Assembly (NCBI GenBank): GCA_026745465.1
Contig: JACYXH010000114.1
Span: 865,907 to 929,906, forward strand
From: Lota lota
Taxonomy: Eukaryota; Chordata; Actinopteri; Gadiformes; Lotidae
Reading direction: 5' to 3'
DNA length: 64,000 bases
The notes beneath the pieces are model-generated. The model was not told where the DNA came from. It did not search any database and worked only from the letters and a program-made list of their open reading frames with translations. Below are positions 37,137 through 47,680 of this stretch, one piece after another (the first letter of the stretch is position 1; every line of letters begins with the position of its first letter). A program made the translations under genes and the position numbers.

Positions 37137-38169
37137 GCAAAAAAGTGTGTGAGTGGGATATAAGAGGGGAAGAAAGTGATGCAACTGTTCAATTGTTAAG
37201 ATGTGTTGAGATTTATTATCTGTAAAATTGGTTGAGAATGTTGAGTCAAGATGTGAAACAGAAAAGGGAAATTCAAGCTTTTGCTCCCTTTATTTTTATT
37301 TTTCTGAAGTTAAGCACTTTATTTGAACACGCACAATTTTCACATTTTATTTATTTTCTCTTATTTTACAATTATATCTGCAGTCATACATATACTGTAT
37401 ATTCAATTCTATGATATGTTATAAAACATATTGTCAAAACGTTTTTGAATCGTACTGAATTCATTTGATTTGACAGTCAGGTATTGATTACATGCAGATG
37501 TTGATACAACTACTAAGCTACTTAAATATATATCACACTAAATAGTTCGACATTATGATCTTCTGGACCTTTGCTTCAAGAATTTTTCTCTAACTGGACC
37601 TCTTTAAATTTTAGTTGAATACCCCTGCTTTAAAGTGATATTGAATCTTGGTAGAACTTTGTGTTGTACTGTCTATACTGTAAGTCCAAAATATTGATCT
37701 TCTTCAGCAGATGCTCATGTGCTCCATAAGTAGATAACGTAAAATCAGCTTTTTGCCTGTTTGTTTATGTGCAATAAGAATAATTTTGAGACATTTCTTT
37801 GCAATTCAATGAATGAGTATTGTGAGGCTATACTCTGTTCCACACTTGTGAAGCACAGGAGCAGCTCGACTATTTGGACTTATGTCATGGCCACTAAACT
37901 CAACAACCCAAACTTCGACAAAGTTCACTATCACCTCAAGGGAAGTTGCCTGGTCCTGATGTTAATAAACCAAAGGTCTGAGGCTGTGACCAGCAGGTGC
38001 AGGACGCAGATAAAAAGCCTGAAGACATGGTAATGAAGATATGATCAGACTGTGCGATTTTCAGCCATCTTTGCATTCAGTCACAAGATACAATTTTATC
38101 AAAAACAAATCTGGGCATTGGACAAACGACAGCCTCTAGAACAAAAAGTGTGATCCACTCTTTCCTCAC

Positions 38170-38226
38170 CTGCATTGCCACGGCCATCTGCCGTAGATCT
38201 CCACAAGCACAGTCTTTCCACATGAT
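38170..38226 (-). CDS. Possible internal exon of an unknown gene
   Basis: On the minus strand, acceptor TGTGATTTCAG at 38227 and donor GTGAGG at 38169 bound 57 bp that would read SCGKTVLVEIYGRWPWQC in the frame left open by the candidate exon at 40294-40382 (phase 2 to phase 2). I do not recognise the protein. No third exon was found to the left, so this is a weak prediction based only on splice signals and frame agreement. Confidence 0.3.
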
Positions 38227-38261
38227 CTGAAATCACAAGATTTTGGAGAAAGGACGGAGAT

Positions 38262-38316
38262 TAAGCTCGTCTTTACTAGGCTATATAGGGTGAGTATTCC
38301 ATCCGTCTTTTCACCG
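38262..38316 (+). repeat. Dispersed 54-bp repeat, copy 2
   Basis: Partner of 18157-18210; TAAGCTCGTCTTTACTAGGC and following bases. Confidence 0.6.
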
Positions 38317-38554
38317 GCGCGATTATAGAATATGCTGCAATATTCACATCGCGGCTGATGTACAGTTTAAGCGTAAAAACGTTATTGTTCATCAGGCGTG
38401 ACGTGACAAAAGCATTTCGTTATCACATTGCGGTTAGGTCAATACAAGAAGGGCGAGGTTAATTTAAACACATAAAAAAAAAATATATAAAGAAATACAC
38501 GAATAGTAATTTCAGCATTCGATTTCTATTAACTTTCTTACTGTTCAATTTATA

Positions 38555-40118
38555 AACTGCTCAAAAAAATAAAGGCAACACTAAAATAACACATCCTAGA
38601 TCTGAATGAATGAAATATTCTTCTGAAAAACTTTTATCTTTACATAGTTGAATGTGCTGACAACAAAATCACACAAAAATTATCAATGGAAATCAAATTT
38701 ATCAACCCATGGAGGTCTGGATTTGGAGTCACACTCAAAATTAAAGTGGAAAACCACACTACAGGCTGATCCAACTTTGATGTAATGTCCTTAAAACAAG
38801 TCAAAATGAGGCTCAGTAGTGTGTGTGGCCTCCACGTGCCTGTATGACCTCCCTACAACGCCTGGGCATGCTCCTGATGAGGTGGCGGATGGTCTCCTGA
38901 GGGATCTCCTCCCAGACCTGGACTAAAGCATCCGCCAACTCCTGGACAGTCTGTGGTGCAACGTGGCGTTGGTGGATGGAGCGAGACATGATGTCCCAGA
39001 TGTGCTCAATTGGATTCAGGTCTGGGGAACGGGCAGGCCAGTCCATAGCATCAATGCCTTCCTCTTGCAGGAACTGCTGACACACTCCAGCCACATGAGG
39101 TCTAGCATTGTCTTGCATTAGGAGGAACCCAGGGCCAACCGCACCAGCATATGGTCTCGCAAGGGGTCTGAGGATCTCATCTCGGTACCTAATGGTAGTC
39201 AGCCTACCTCTGGCGAGCACATGGAGGGCTGTGCGGCCCCCCAAAGAAATGCCACCCCACACCATGACTGACCCACCGCCAAACCGGTCATGCTGGAGGA
39301 TGTTGCAGGCAGCAGAACGTTCTCCACGGCGTCTCCAGACTGTCACGTCTGTCACATGTGCTCAGTGTGAACCTGCTTTCATCTGTGAAGAGCACAGGGC
39401 GCCAGTGGCGAATTTGCCAATCTTGGTGTTCTCTGGCAAATGCCAAACGTCCTGCATGGTGTTGGGCTGTAAGCACAACCCCCACCTGTGGACGTCGGGC
39501 CCTCATACCACCCTCATGGAGTCTGTTTCTGACCGTTTGAGCAGACACATGCACATTTGTGGCCTGCTGGAGGTCATTTTGCAGGGCTCTGGAAGTGCTC
39601 CTCCTGCTCCTCCTTGCACAAAGGCGGGGGTAGCGGTCCTGCTGCTGGGTTGTTGCCCTCCTACGGCCTCCTCCACGTCTCCTGATGTACTGGCCTGTCT
39701 CCTGGTAGCGCCTCCATGCTCTGGACACTACGCTGACAGACACAGCAAACCTTCTTGCCACAGCTCGCATTGATGTGCCATCCTGGATGAGCTGCACTAC
39801 CTGAGCTACTTGTGTGGGTTGTAGACTCTGTCTCATGCTACCACTAGAGTGAAAGCACCGCCAGCATTCAAAAGTGACCAAAACATCAGCCATGAAGCAT
39901 AGGAACCGAGAAGTGGTCTGTGGTCACCACCTGCAGAACCACTCCTTTATTGGGGGTGTCTTGCTAATTGCCTATAATTTCCACCTGTTGTCTATTCCAT
40001 TTGCACAACAGCATGTGAAATTTATTGTCAATCAGTGTTGCTTCCTAAGTGGACAGTTTGATTTCACAGAAGTGTGATTGACTTGGAGTTACATTGCGTT
40101 GTTTAAGTGTTCCCTTTA
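38555..40118 (-). mobile_element. Tc1/mariner-type transposon
   Basis: The left end AAACTGCTCAAAAAAATAAA and, in reverse complement, the right end (AAAAATAAAGGGAACACTTA) form imperfect inverted repeats. They surround a minus-strand DD34E transposase gene. The outermost bases on the right have drifted and I could not confirm a TA target duplication. Confidence 0.8.
38813..39893 (-). pseudogene. Tc1-family DD34E transposase, one frameshift
   Basis: N-terminal helix-turn-helix region ([30 protein letters not shown]), then LFTDESRF (first Asp), GGSVMVWGGIS, LMQDNARPH (second Asp) and PDLNPIEHIWD. Thirty-four residues separate the second Asp from the Glu, hence DD34E. The coding frame changes near 39350 between STCDRR and [11 protein letters not shown]. 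Apart from that the approximately 340-residue family length is kept, so decay is recent. Confidence 0.87.
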
Positions 40119-41051
40119 TTTTTGTGTGTGCCTCGTTTCTGGTGTGACTAGGAATGCTAATGATAGCTAACGTTACAGTAGCAAGTTATCTGAGTAATGT
40201 TAACATTAGCTTCAAGACTGTCAACTTGATAACTCGAAAGTGCAGCCTCACGGTATGAAAATATCGTTCACATGCGTTATCTGAGACACTTACCTCAACC
40301 GGTGGTCGGTTAACTCGTCGACTGTGGCTCTAGAAATCGGCTGCAAATTTGAATCTGCGTCGTCTGATTGCATGTCGGACATGCACGTTCTCGCGCTCAC
40401 ATACTCAAATATATGCCTCTGAAGAAAGTGTGTTGTTGATTAAACGTTTTAATGTTAAATTGATTAATGGAGTTGAAATTTGAATAATGCGGTTTCAGTT
40501 AGTCTTTGGAAATGTTCTGTTCAATGACAAAATGTACAGATCTTTATTTGAATAGGCAACGCATGACTATACTATGATCACCAACGTGATCTCCAACCTA
40601 AATGACAGAATAGGTATTTTGTCAACATGACTCAAAACGACCCATATGACTGTTTGCTGGTACAGCGACTGGCCGAAGATATAGCAAAACGTCACTTATG
40701 TCAAGCTTCTGTCTGCCAAAACGGATGACATTCGTTTTATTCTTAGTGGAAAAGCGACGTTTTAAGATAGTTTCAGCATTAAAATGCGTTTTCATAACAT
40801 TACTAGCACTAAATGTGCATTTAATTTTCGTAATCTTCAGTCAGTGTCTATGATGTTTAGATTGTTAGTTAATGTAACTGGTTTACTAAAAGTAGTAGAC
40901 CTAGGGGTCAAGGACACTTGGGAGTGAGCTAGAGACCTGGGGTCTCTTTTATATTAAAGAGCATCATCAAAATTCACCATTGAAACACATTGGAAACAAA
41001 AGACATTGTAAATAATTCATCTAATCATTGAAAAGAGATAGGAACTTGGCC
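40119..41051. other. Non-repetitive stretch; only the candidate first exon seen
   Basis: No other coding signal. It ends at the target site ATTAG of element B. Confidence 0.4.
40294..40382 (-). CDS. Possible first coding exon of an unknown gene
   Basis: ATG at 40382 on the minus strand opens 29 codons (MSDMQSDDADSNLQPISRAT, then VDELTDHRL) ending in phase 2 at a strong GTAAGTG donor (40293). A candidate second exon at 38170-38226 continues the frame, and a Tc1 element lies between them. The acidic N terminus resembles no family I recognise. Confidence 0.35.
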
Positions 41052-41056
41052 ATTAG

Positions 41057-41466
41057 TGTCCCGATTTGTCTAGTGCAGGAACCCAAAAGCAGACCAAGAC
41101 GAGGTAAGTTGGAATTTACAAGGTGAGTGTTTATTTGGAAGCTGGATCTTGAATGTTGGTCGGGAGTGGGTGAGGCTGGAGGTCTTTGTGCTGATCCAAC
41201 AATGCTGCAGTGAAGTAGACAGACAGGCAGGCAGGAGTGAGTGACAATCCAGGTGAGTAACTGTAGACAGAGGTGTAGGCGGCAGATTAGCGACAGGCAA
41301 ACAGACAAAAACAGCAACTACTATGCAAGAACTTGAAGCTTGATACGAGAGCCAGTAGTTGGAGAATCAGCCGGGATGTGTTCAGGAAACTCAGGAAATT
41401 TGGATTTCAGGTAGAGAGATAAACGAAATAATGGCAAAACAGGCTGAAGGTGCTGGATTCATGACA
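41057..41466 (-). repeat. Element B 3' LTR with 108-bp internal deletion
   Basis: Compared with the other LTR it lacks the segment corresponding to 46153-46260, leaving GAGAGCCA joined to GTAGTTGG. That segment carries the TATA-like box and predicted transcription start. Confidence 0.88.
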
Positions 41467-44400
41467 GTACCCCCCCCCCCTCCGACGGACGCCACCGGGC
41501 GGACCACCCGGGGCGCCAGGATGGAGCCTATAGAAGTCCCGGAGCAGGTCGGCATCGAGGATCTGGTGCCGAGGTATCCAGCTCCTCTCCTCAGGACCGT
41601 AACCCTCCCAGTCCACAAGGTATTGGAAACCCCGCCCACGTCGTCTGGAGTCCATGATGCGGCGAACAGTGTAGACAGGACCCCCGTCGATTATCGACGG
41701 GGGCGATTACCGCCTCCCCCGTTGAGGGGGAGGCGGACGAGGAGGCGGGGGCAACAGGGGACTGAGGAGAACAGGCTTAAGGCAGGAGACATGGAAGGCA
41801 GGATGGATTCTGAGGGTCCTGGGCAATTTGAGACGGACAACAGCTGGGTTTATGATCCGTTCTTCCACAAACGGACCAATAAACTTAGGGGACAGTTTCT
41901 TCGATTCAGTCCGTAGGGGCAGATTCCGGGTGGCCAACCAGACCTTATCCCCAACCGCGTAGGTAGGGGCCGGAACACGATGACGGTTGGCTTGTCGCTG
42001 GTAAGAGTCAGAGGCCTTAAGAAGGTTCTTCCTGGCACGATGCCAGGTCCAGTGGCAACGGCGAATGTGAGCTTGGACTGAGGGAACTGAGAGATCCTTC
42101 TCCTGTGATGGAAACAGGGGTGGTTGATATCCATACAGACATTGAAAGGGGGACATCCCAGTGGCAGAGGTCGAGTGTTATGGGCGTACTCCGCCTATGG
42201 TAGCTGAGAGGACCAGGTGGTGGGATTAGATGACAAGGCAACGAAGCGTGGACTCAATCTTCTGGTTGGCCCTTTCAGCTTGACCATTAGACTGGGGATG
42301 GAATCCTGATGTGAGGCTGACAGTCGCTCCAATGGCTAGGCAGAAAGCTCTCCAAATGGCAGACGTGAACTGCGGGCCACGATCTGAAACAATGTCACCA
42401 GGTAGACCGTGTTTCCTAAACACCTCCTTCACCAGGATATTTGCAGTCTCAGTGGCAGACGGAAGCTTGGGGAGAGGCAGAAAGTGAGCAAACTTGCTGA
42501 ATCTGTCCACTACTGTCAGAACAACAGTGTTCCCCTCAGATAAGGGCAACCCAGACACAAAATCCAGACCCAGATGCGACCAAGGTCGCCGCAGAATGGG
42601 CAGAGGATGCAGAAGTCCAGAGCTGGGTCGATTAGTTCCCTTATTTTGAGCACACACTGGGCATGCAGCAACAAAACTCCGATTCTGGTCTCCCATGGCA
42701 GGCCACCAAAACCGTCTGCGCAGTAAGGCCATTGTTCTAGCCACACCAGGGTGACAAGCCTTCTTGCTGGCATGGGCCCACTGAAGCACAGTAGAACGGA
42801 CAGAGTCAGGCACAAACAGACGACCTGGCGGACCATTACCAGGACCGGGCTGAGTCCGAAGGGCTGTCATCACCTCCTCCTCGATCCTCCAGGTGACAGC
42901 ACCCAGGATGAGTCTTTGAGGCAGAATAGTCTCCGGTGTTGCCTCATCTTTTGCTGCCTTGGAAAACATCTGAGAAAGAGCGTCCGCCTTGCCATTCCAT
43001 GAACCTGGTCGAAAGGTGAGGGAAAATAGAAGCGTCCAAAAAACAAGGCCCACCTGGCTTGACGTGGGTTTAGACGCCTGGCGGATTGCACGTATGCAAG
43101 GTTCTTGTGGTCTGTCCAAACCACAAACGGCTGCTCAGCCCCCTCCAGCCAGTGGCGCCACTCCTCCAAGGCGAGTTTGACAGCGAGCAGTTCCCGGTTC
43201 CCCACATCATAGTTTCTTTCAGCTGGAGAAAGACGACGAGAGAAAAAGGCACAGGGATGAATCTTATTGTCACTGGAGCTCCGCTGGGAAAGAATCGCAC
43301 CGACTCCCACATCGGACGCATCCACTTCCACCACAAACTGATGAGATGTATCTGGGTGAGAGAGGATAGGCGCATCAGTGAAGCGCTTCTTAAGATCCAG
43401 GAAAGCTTTGTTTGCCTCCGGATTCCAACCGAAGGATCTGGAACTTGAAGTCAGGGCAGTGAGCGGAGCGGCCACTCTGCTGTAATCACGGATGAATCGT
43501 CTGTAGAAATTTGCAAACCCCAGAAACCTCTGGAGTTGCAACCTGGACTCGGGCTGAGGCCAATCGAGAACCGCCTTGACTTTCTCAAGATCCATCGTCA
43601 ACTGACCCTCGGAGATGATATAACCGAGGAAGGATGTGGTGTGGGCATGAAAATCACATTTCTCAGCCTTAACGAACAGGCGGTTCTCCAACAACCGCTG
43701 CAGAACCTGTTTGACATGCAGGACATGGTTAGGTAGATCTTCGGAAAACACAAGAATGTCATCCAAGTAAACAAACACAAAACGACCGATCATGTCTCTC
43801 AGAAAGTTGTTAAGCATACTCTGGAAGACTGCAGGTGCATTAGTGAGTCCAAATGGCATCACCAGGTATTCAAAGTAACCCATAGGAGTATTTAACCCTG
43901 TCAGCCATTCATCTCCCTCTTTAATACGGACCAAGTGATATGCATTGCGTAAGTCCAGCTTAGTGAAAATGGTTGCGCCCTGCAGGGAGTCGAAAGCTGA
44001 GTTCATCAAGGGCAGAGGGTACTTGTTCTTGATAGTTATGTCATTAAGCCCACGGTAATCAATACAAGGCCGCAGGGAGCCGTCCTTCTTACCTACGAAG
44101 AAGAACCCCGCCCCCAGGGGGGAAGAGGAGGGACGAATGAGGCCAGCAGCAAGAGAATCCTTAATGTAGCTTTCCATGGCTTCACGTTCTGGTTTAGATA
44201 TACTGTAGAGGCGGCCCTTAGGGTAGGTAGTTCCAGGTATAAGATTGATAGCACAATCATACGGTCGGTGGGGAGGCAGAGACAGGGCCTTCTGTTTGCT
44301 AAACACCTCCTTAAGATTGTGGTAAACATCGGGAACCATCGACATGTCTGGAGGTGATGGATCCAGGCCCTGTTTAGAAACAGAGGGGGCACATGCCGTT

Positions 44401-44847
44401 TTAAGACAGTTAGCATGACACTTTATACTCCAGTTGGTTACCTTGCCAGTGACCCAATCAATAGTGGGGTTATGTTCTTGAAGCCATGGGCAACCCAAAA
44501 CCAGAGGAGCGCGAGGCAAGTGCAAGATGAAAAAGGATATGACCTCTGAATGATTTCCTGATACCAGCATGTTAACGGGTCCAGCTCTCTTAGTTATCCG
44601 TGCCAAAAAATATCGCCGTTAAGTGTGGTAACTTCAATGGCCTCCGGGAGACATTCCTTGGAGAGGCCCAGCTGCTCCACCAGATTGGCGTCCATGAAGC
44701 TGTCATCCGCACCTGAATCTATCAAAGCATTAATCTCAACAGAATGATTAGAGTTCATGAGCGTGACAGGAACTGGAGGTCTTACAGTATCGTTGGAAAA
44801 CTGAGATTGGCTCGCTAAGAATCCTCCCACTTTTAGCGAGCCTGGGA
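41467..44847 (-). pseudogene. Element B pol (protease-RT-RNase H-integrase-chromodomain), frameshifted
   Basis: Protease LIDSGADDSFM (about 44715) is in the -1 frame to gag. A frame change occurs in the A6 run at 44605-44610. RT-RNase H (44606 to about 43025) has [27 protein letters not shown] and [12 protein letters not shown] second shift lies near 43025. The integrase (43020-42230) has an intact zinc site ending CPVCAQNK and a DDE core ([27 protein letters not shown]). Further shifts and a stop lie in 42165-42245. The tail 42156-41707 and the chromodomain [15 protein letters not shown] (about 41560-41620) follow. Confidence 0.87.
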
Positions 44848-45828
44848 GTTTAACGGCCTCTGTGGGCAGGAGGAGATGTAATGGTTCCTTTTACCGCAGT
44901 AAAAACAGCTGTTTGACTCGCGTCTAAGCTGGCGCTCTTCTACTGACACTCCATGACGTCCCACCTGCATGGGTTCGGAATCTGATGACCGCTGTTCCCC
45001 CTTAAAGTCCTGGGCTGTAGCGCGGTTCCCCAACTCCGCTCCATTTCCAGATTTAGAAGGTTGACGACACGGAGAATGGTTGGAAAACCTCTCACGTTTA
45101 TACCTCCTTCTCTCTCTGCACCTGTTATCAACCCGAATAGACAAAGCCACCAACTCGTCCAAGTCCCTAGGCTCAGGATAAGAGATTAGTTCATCCTTTA
45201 ACTATTTAGATAACCCCTGATGAAACATAGCCTGCAGTGATTCCTCATTCCACCCACTTTCCCCTGCCAATGTTCTGAATTCAATAACAAAATCTGCTAC
45301 GCTGCGTGATCCCTGGCGCAGAGAGCACAACCGCTTCGATGCGTCCTTTCCTCGGACGGGATGATCAAAAAGTTTCCTCATCACAGCTGAGAAAGCATGG
45401 TACGACGATAAGCAGGAGTCCTGTCGCTCCCACAGGGCAGATGCCCACTCCAGAGGCTTTCCCCGTAGCAGTTCAATAACAAAGGCAATCCTAGCTTTAT
45501 CAGAAGCATAGGAGTTGGGTAGCAAGTCAAAAACCAAGTCACATTGCATGAGAAAAGAACGACACCTTCCCAAATCCCCGTCGCACTTATCCGGTGTCGG
45601 AACATTGGGCTCTCGGGTCGACGCAGTCTCTGAGACAGCAGGCGAGGGTGGAGAAACAGGTGGTGAAGAAACTGCTAGAGCACTGAGCTGAGCATGGACA
45701 GTGGTAAGACTAGTAGTTAGATTTCGAATTGCACTTGTTACCTCCTGCAGTGCCCCACCGTGCTGTCCCAACATAATTCCTTGCTGGGAAATGGCATGGC
45801 GAACAGAGTCCAGATCCGCTGGGTTCAT
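44833..45828 (-). pseudogene. Element B gag with zinc knuckle, one stop
   Basis: ATG at 45828 (MNPADLDSVRHAISQQG) starts the gag frame 16 nt from the LTR. A TAG at 45202-45204 interrupts it; the same frame continues to 44833 with DELVALSIRVDNRCRER and the knuckle CFYCGKRNHYISSC. It is parallel to element A gag in length and motif order. Confidence 0.87.
44848..44854 (-). promoter_or_regulatory. -1 ribosomal frameshift heptamer GTTAAAC
   Basis: Gag codons read CCG TTA AAC, giving G TTA AAC in frame at the same place as GGGAAAC in element A (RPLN versus RPGN), 13 nt before the gag stop. The pol frame is open in -1 from here. Confidence 0.65.
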
Positions 45829-45832
45829 CTTG

Positions 45833-45843
45833 GCCGGATCGTT
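45833..45843 (-). promoter_or_regulatory. Self-priming primer-binding site of element B
   Basis: On the minus strand AACGATCCGGC lies one base inside the 5' LTR. It is the exact reverse complement of GCCGGATCGTT within that LTR (46170-46180), 24-31 bp downstream of TATTTAAG (46204-46211). The arrangement is the same as in element A with different bases. Confidence 0.78.
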
Positions 45844-45844
45844 C

Positions 45845-46372
45845 TGTCACGATTTGTCTAGTGCAGGAACCCAAAAGCAGACCAAGACGAGGTAAGTTGG
45901 AATTTACAAGGTGAGTGTTTATTTGGAAGCTGGATCTTGAATGTTGGTCGGGAGTGGGTGAGGCTGGAAGGCTGGAGGTCTTTGTGCTGATCCAACAATG
46001 CTGCAGTGAAGTAGACAGACAGGCAGGCAGGTGTGAGTGACAATCCAGGTGAGTAACTGTAGACAGAGGTGTAGGCTGCAGATTAGCGACAGGCAAACAG
46101 AGACAAAAACAGCAACTACTATGCAAGAACTTGAAGCTTGATACGAGAGCCAAACATACTGGTTACGCTAACGATCCGGCAGGGAATGGATGTCTGGTCA
46201 TGGCTTAAATAGTGCAGAGGTGAAGATCAGGACAAGGTGTGCAGATTGCAGCAGGTGAACGTAGTTGGAGAATCAGCCGGGATGTGTTCAGGAAACTCAG
46301 GAAATTTGGACTTCAGGTAGAGAGATAAACGAAACAATGGCAAAACAGGCTCAAGGTGCTGGATTCATGACA
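45845..46372 (-). repeat. Element B 5' LTR
   Basis: 528 bp, complete copy including TATA-like TATTTAAG and the self-priming complement. Confidence 0.9.
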
Positions 46373-46377
46373 ATTAG

Positions 46378-46812
46378 ACCTATCAACCAGGAGGTGCCGT
46401 GGGATCACTCTGAAAATCTCATGTCTCTGCAAAAAGGGGTCCTAACCCTAAACAGAAAATCACTTTAACCACTCATGCTTAATGACCTGCAATTTTAAGA
46501 AATACACACTACTGATTTCTGTAATTTTACATGCATTTCTTCATTATCAAAAATCTGTAAAATATGACCTCACAATTTATGAAAAATGACATTTGAATAT
46601 GTACAAATACAATAGATTGCCATTGAAAAAACATAATATAAATGCAATCTTCAATTATGGTTAATTACCTGTAATTTTAAGGGTGCAAATTTAAATTACT
46701 GTAAATATCTGTAAATCCACAGGTATTTTATTGTTTTATGGAAAAACTGGAAAAGATCTGTGAAGTAATACAGAACATTTCCAGTAAAACAACTATCTTT
46801 TTTACAGTGTAG
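46378..46812. repeat. AT-rich MITE-like terminus
   Basis: Words such as CTGTAATTTTA and ACTGTAAATATCTGTAAAT lead to a terminus TTTTTTACAGTGTAG at 46798-46812, the mirror of CTACACTGTAATAAAA at 26267. It is the same family as that AT-rich unit, but whether it is one split element or two copies is unclear. Confidence 0.4.
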
Positions 46813-47029
46813 GTTAGACACAGTTAGGAGTCTCTTGCCTCCCAAGACAATTAAAAGTAAGGACTTATTTTTGTGGAAGTGTAAATAGGACTAATGCCAC
46901 AAGCATTGTTAACACATAGTCTCAGAAAATATGTACAACATGAATTACAAAGACGTTAATGTCATAGCTGCATTGGACACATTTAAGATAGGAGGCTAAT
47001 GTCATTATAGTGATACTCTGCAAACTAGC

Positions 47030-47680
47030 AGAGCTAGTCTATATATTTTCTCTTTACGATCAACTTATCTTTTTATTATGAGAAGGAAGTTATGCAACCT
47101 GCTAGGTGCTAGCAAGACAGAGGCAGGAGAGGCAGGTGGAGGAACAGGGCCACAGGTGAGGTTTGATAATGGTTTAGTTGGTATAACAGTGTAGTAGACT
47201 CCGGTTTGAGCTCTTATTCTTTAAGTTATATTGTGGTAGTATAAACATTATGCACTGACTTTGCAAAATATTAAGATGTGTTTAATCAAAGTGTAGATAT
47301 TTTAATACCTTTACATGCACTGTCAACACAATTGATAATGATGTAAAAATATTTTTACAAAGGAATGATCGTCATATGGATGCTATTATAAAAATAAATG
47401 TGTATGTTATATTGATATTATTGTTTGGGACACATTGGGTGGGTGGGAAATGTCATTAAAATGTAATATTATTAAACTAAGTCAGCAAAGATGGCCAATA
47501 TATTTTCTCTTAATGCATCAACTTTATATAAACTTTTATAAAGTTATACCAGCAGGTGCTAGCAGGACAGAGGCAGGAGAGGCAGGTGGAGGAACAGGGC
47601 CACAGGGGATATCTTACAATGGTTTAGCAGTTCTAACAGTGTAGCAGACCAAGTATTGAGCTCTTACACTGTAATGGGCT
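47030..47680. repeat. Local duplication, two diverged copies about 450 bp apart
   Basis: Segments about 47030-47215 and 47485-47680 share AGACAGAGGCAGGAGAGGCA and GAACAGGGCCACAGG, and a looser match on both sides (TATTTTCTCTT, ATGGTTTAG, TTGAGCTCTTA). Between and around them no gene is supported. Confidence 0.7.

Larger units (their letters stand above)
33234..37635. mobile_element. Palindromic hAT composite (two inverted copies, single 8-bp TSD)
   Basis: Both outer ends are the same hAT 3' terminus: CAGGGGTATTCAACTAAAAT at 33242 inward, and its reverse complement ending at 37627. The pair is flanked by CTTTAAAG at 33234-33241 and 37628-37635, which fits the hAT nTnnnnAn target pattern. Arm 1 (minus) runs 33242-35688; arm 2 (plus) runs 35994-37627, is nearly identical, and lacks about 0.8 kb from the middle. 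The 305-bp centre (35689-35993) is unpaired. Homology stops right after the 8-bp flanks. Confidence 0.85.
41052..46377 (-). mobile_element. Chromodomain Ty3/Gypsy retrotransposon 'element B' (sushi/Tf1-like), decayed
   Basis: Minus-strand element with LTRs at 41057-41466 (410 bp) and 45845-46372 (528 bp), beginning TGTC and ending CATGACA, with target duplication ATTAG at 41052-41056 and 46373-46377. Gene order matches element A, but the protein sequence is clearly diverged from it, so it is a separate subfamily. It has one stop in gag and several frameshifts and stops in pol. Confidence 0.9.

Noticed and set aside
37761..38033. 90-codon plus-strand frame
   Set aside because: No family recognised; opposite-strand reading also gives a chance open stretch, so no support for either.
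41391..41916. Plus-strand frames over element B tail, and similar antisense frames over elements A and B
   Set aside because: They are antisense to recognisable pol/gag coding sequence; GC-rich codon usage keeps them open.
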